Assembly: GCF_003478335.1 (NCBI RefSeq)
Contig: NZ_QUFB01000054.1
Span: forward strand, 1 to 18,812
Reading direction: 5' to 3'
Length of the DNA stretch: 18,812 bases
Source: Clostridium sp. AM49-4BH
GTDB lineage: Bacteria; Bacillota; Clostridia; Lachnospirales; Lachnospiraceae
The notes beneath the pieces were generated by a model. That model saw only the letters and a list, made by a program, of their open reading frames with translations. It was not told the origin of the DNA and did no database searches. Of the stretch, positions 18,746 through 18,812 are shown piece after piece; within the stretch, counting starts at the first letter, position 1, and the number at the start of each line of letters is the position of its first letter. The position numbers and the translations under genes are program-made.

Positions 18746-18812
18746 CCTCACCTTAAAATTACTTGATTTTTTAGAATTTCAGAGAGCTAAATATCTATAA
18801 AACTGTTATAAT

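Noticed and set aside
1..18812. CRISPR array
   Set aside because: The repeats found are tandem pairs, short operators or phased motifs; none has the repeat-spacer pattern of a CRISPR array.

Overview
The window is a stretch of a temperate, tailed (siphovirus-like) phage or prophage of a low-GC Firmicute. The host is most likely a Clostridia/Lachnospiraceae gut bacterium. The evidence is AAGGAGG-type ribosome sites, moderately AT-rich DNA, and packaging and head proteins of the SPP1-like portal, DUF4355 scaffold and N4-gp56 capsid types. No host housekeeping gene is visible.

Layout. Positions 1-757 hold the 3' end of an unidentified reading frame and an 11-bp phased repeat array. A terminase small subunit (TTG start at 758) is followed by a convergent, catalytic-domain-only tyrosine recombinase with its own promoter and terminator. 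From 2147 to 4966 lies an accessory block: a small membrane protein, a lipoprotein, tRNA-Asn, a small conserved protein, an Nmad1-like/HTH fusion, a self-contained mini-cassette, a structured RNA-like region around tRNA-Ser(GCU), a tRNA-like gene whose anticodon loop is reduced to UUCG, and a short P-loop-like protein. Packaging and head genes follow: large terminase, a sigma-like regulator, a Cys/His mini-protein, portal, and a minor head protein fused to a toxin-50-like domain. A second accessory island (10201-14773) interrupts the head genes. It holds a possible immunity protein, two unrecognised proteins, a leftward Panacea-antitoxin/GNAT-like toxin pair, and a rightward ribbon-helix-helix repressor with an AntA/AntB antirepressor. 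Scaffold, major capsid and head-tail connector genes follow, then DUF6275 and Tad2-like (anti-Thoeris) proteins.

How it works together. The core genes package DNA and build the head and neck. Accessory genes are set between them, often with their own promoters, and rho-independent hairpins stand directly upstream of terL, portal and scaffold. This suggests that late transcription is attenuated or antiterminated at module borders. The divergent RHH-ant/toxin-antitoxin arrangement recalls the immI (mnt / arc-ant) locus of phage P22, with a TA pair on the side that mnt occupies there. The parts I find most unusual are the tRNA-like gene without an anticodon, the structured RNA-like region beside it, the nuclease-like tail on the minor head protein, and this immI-like island.
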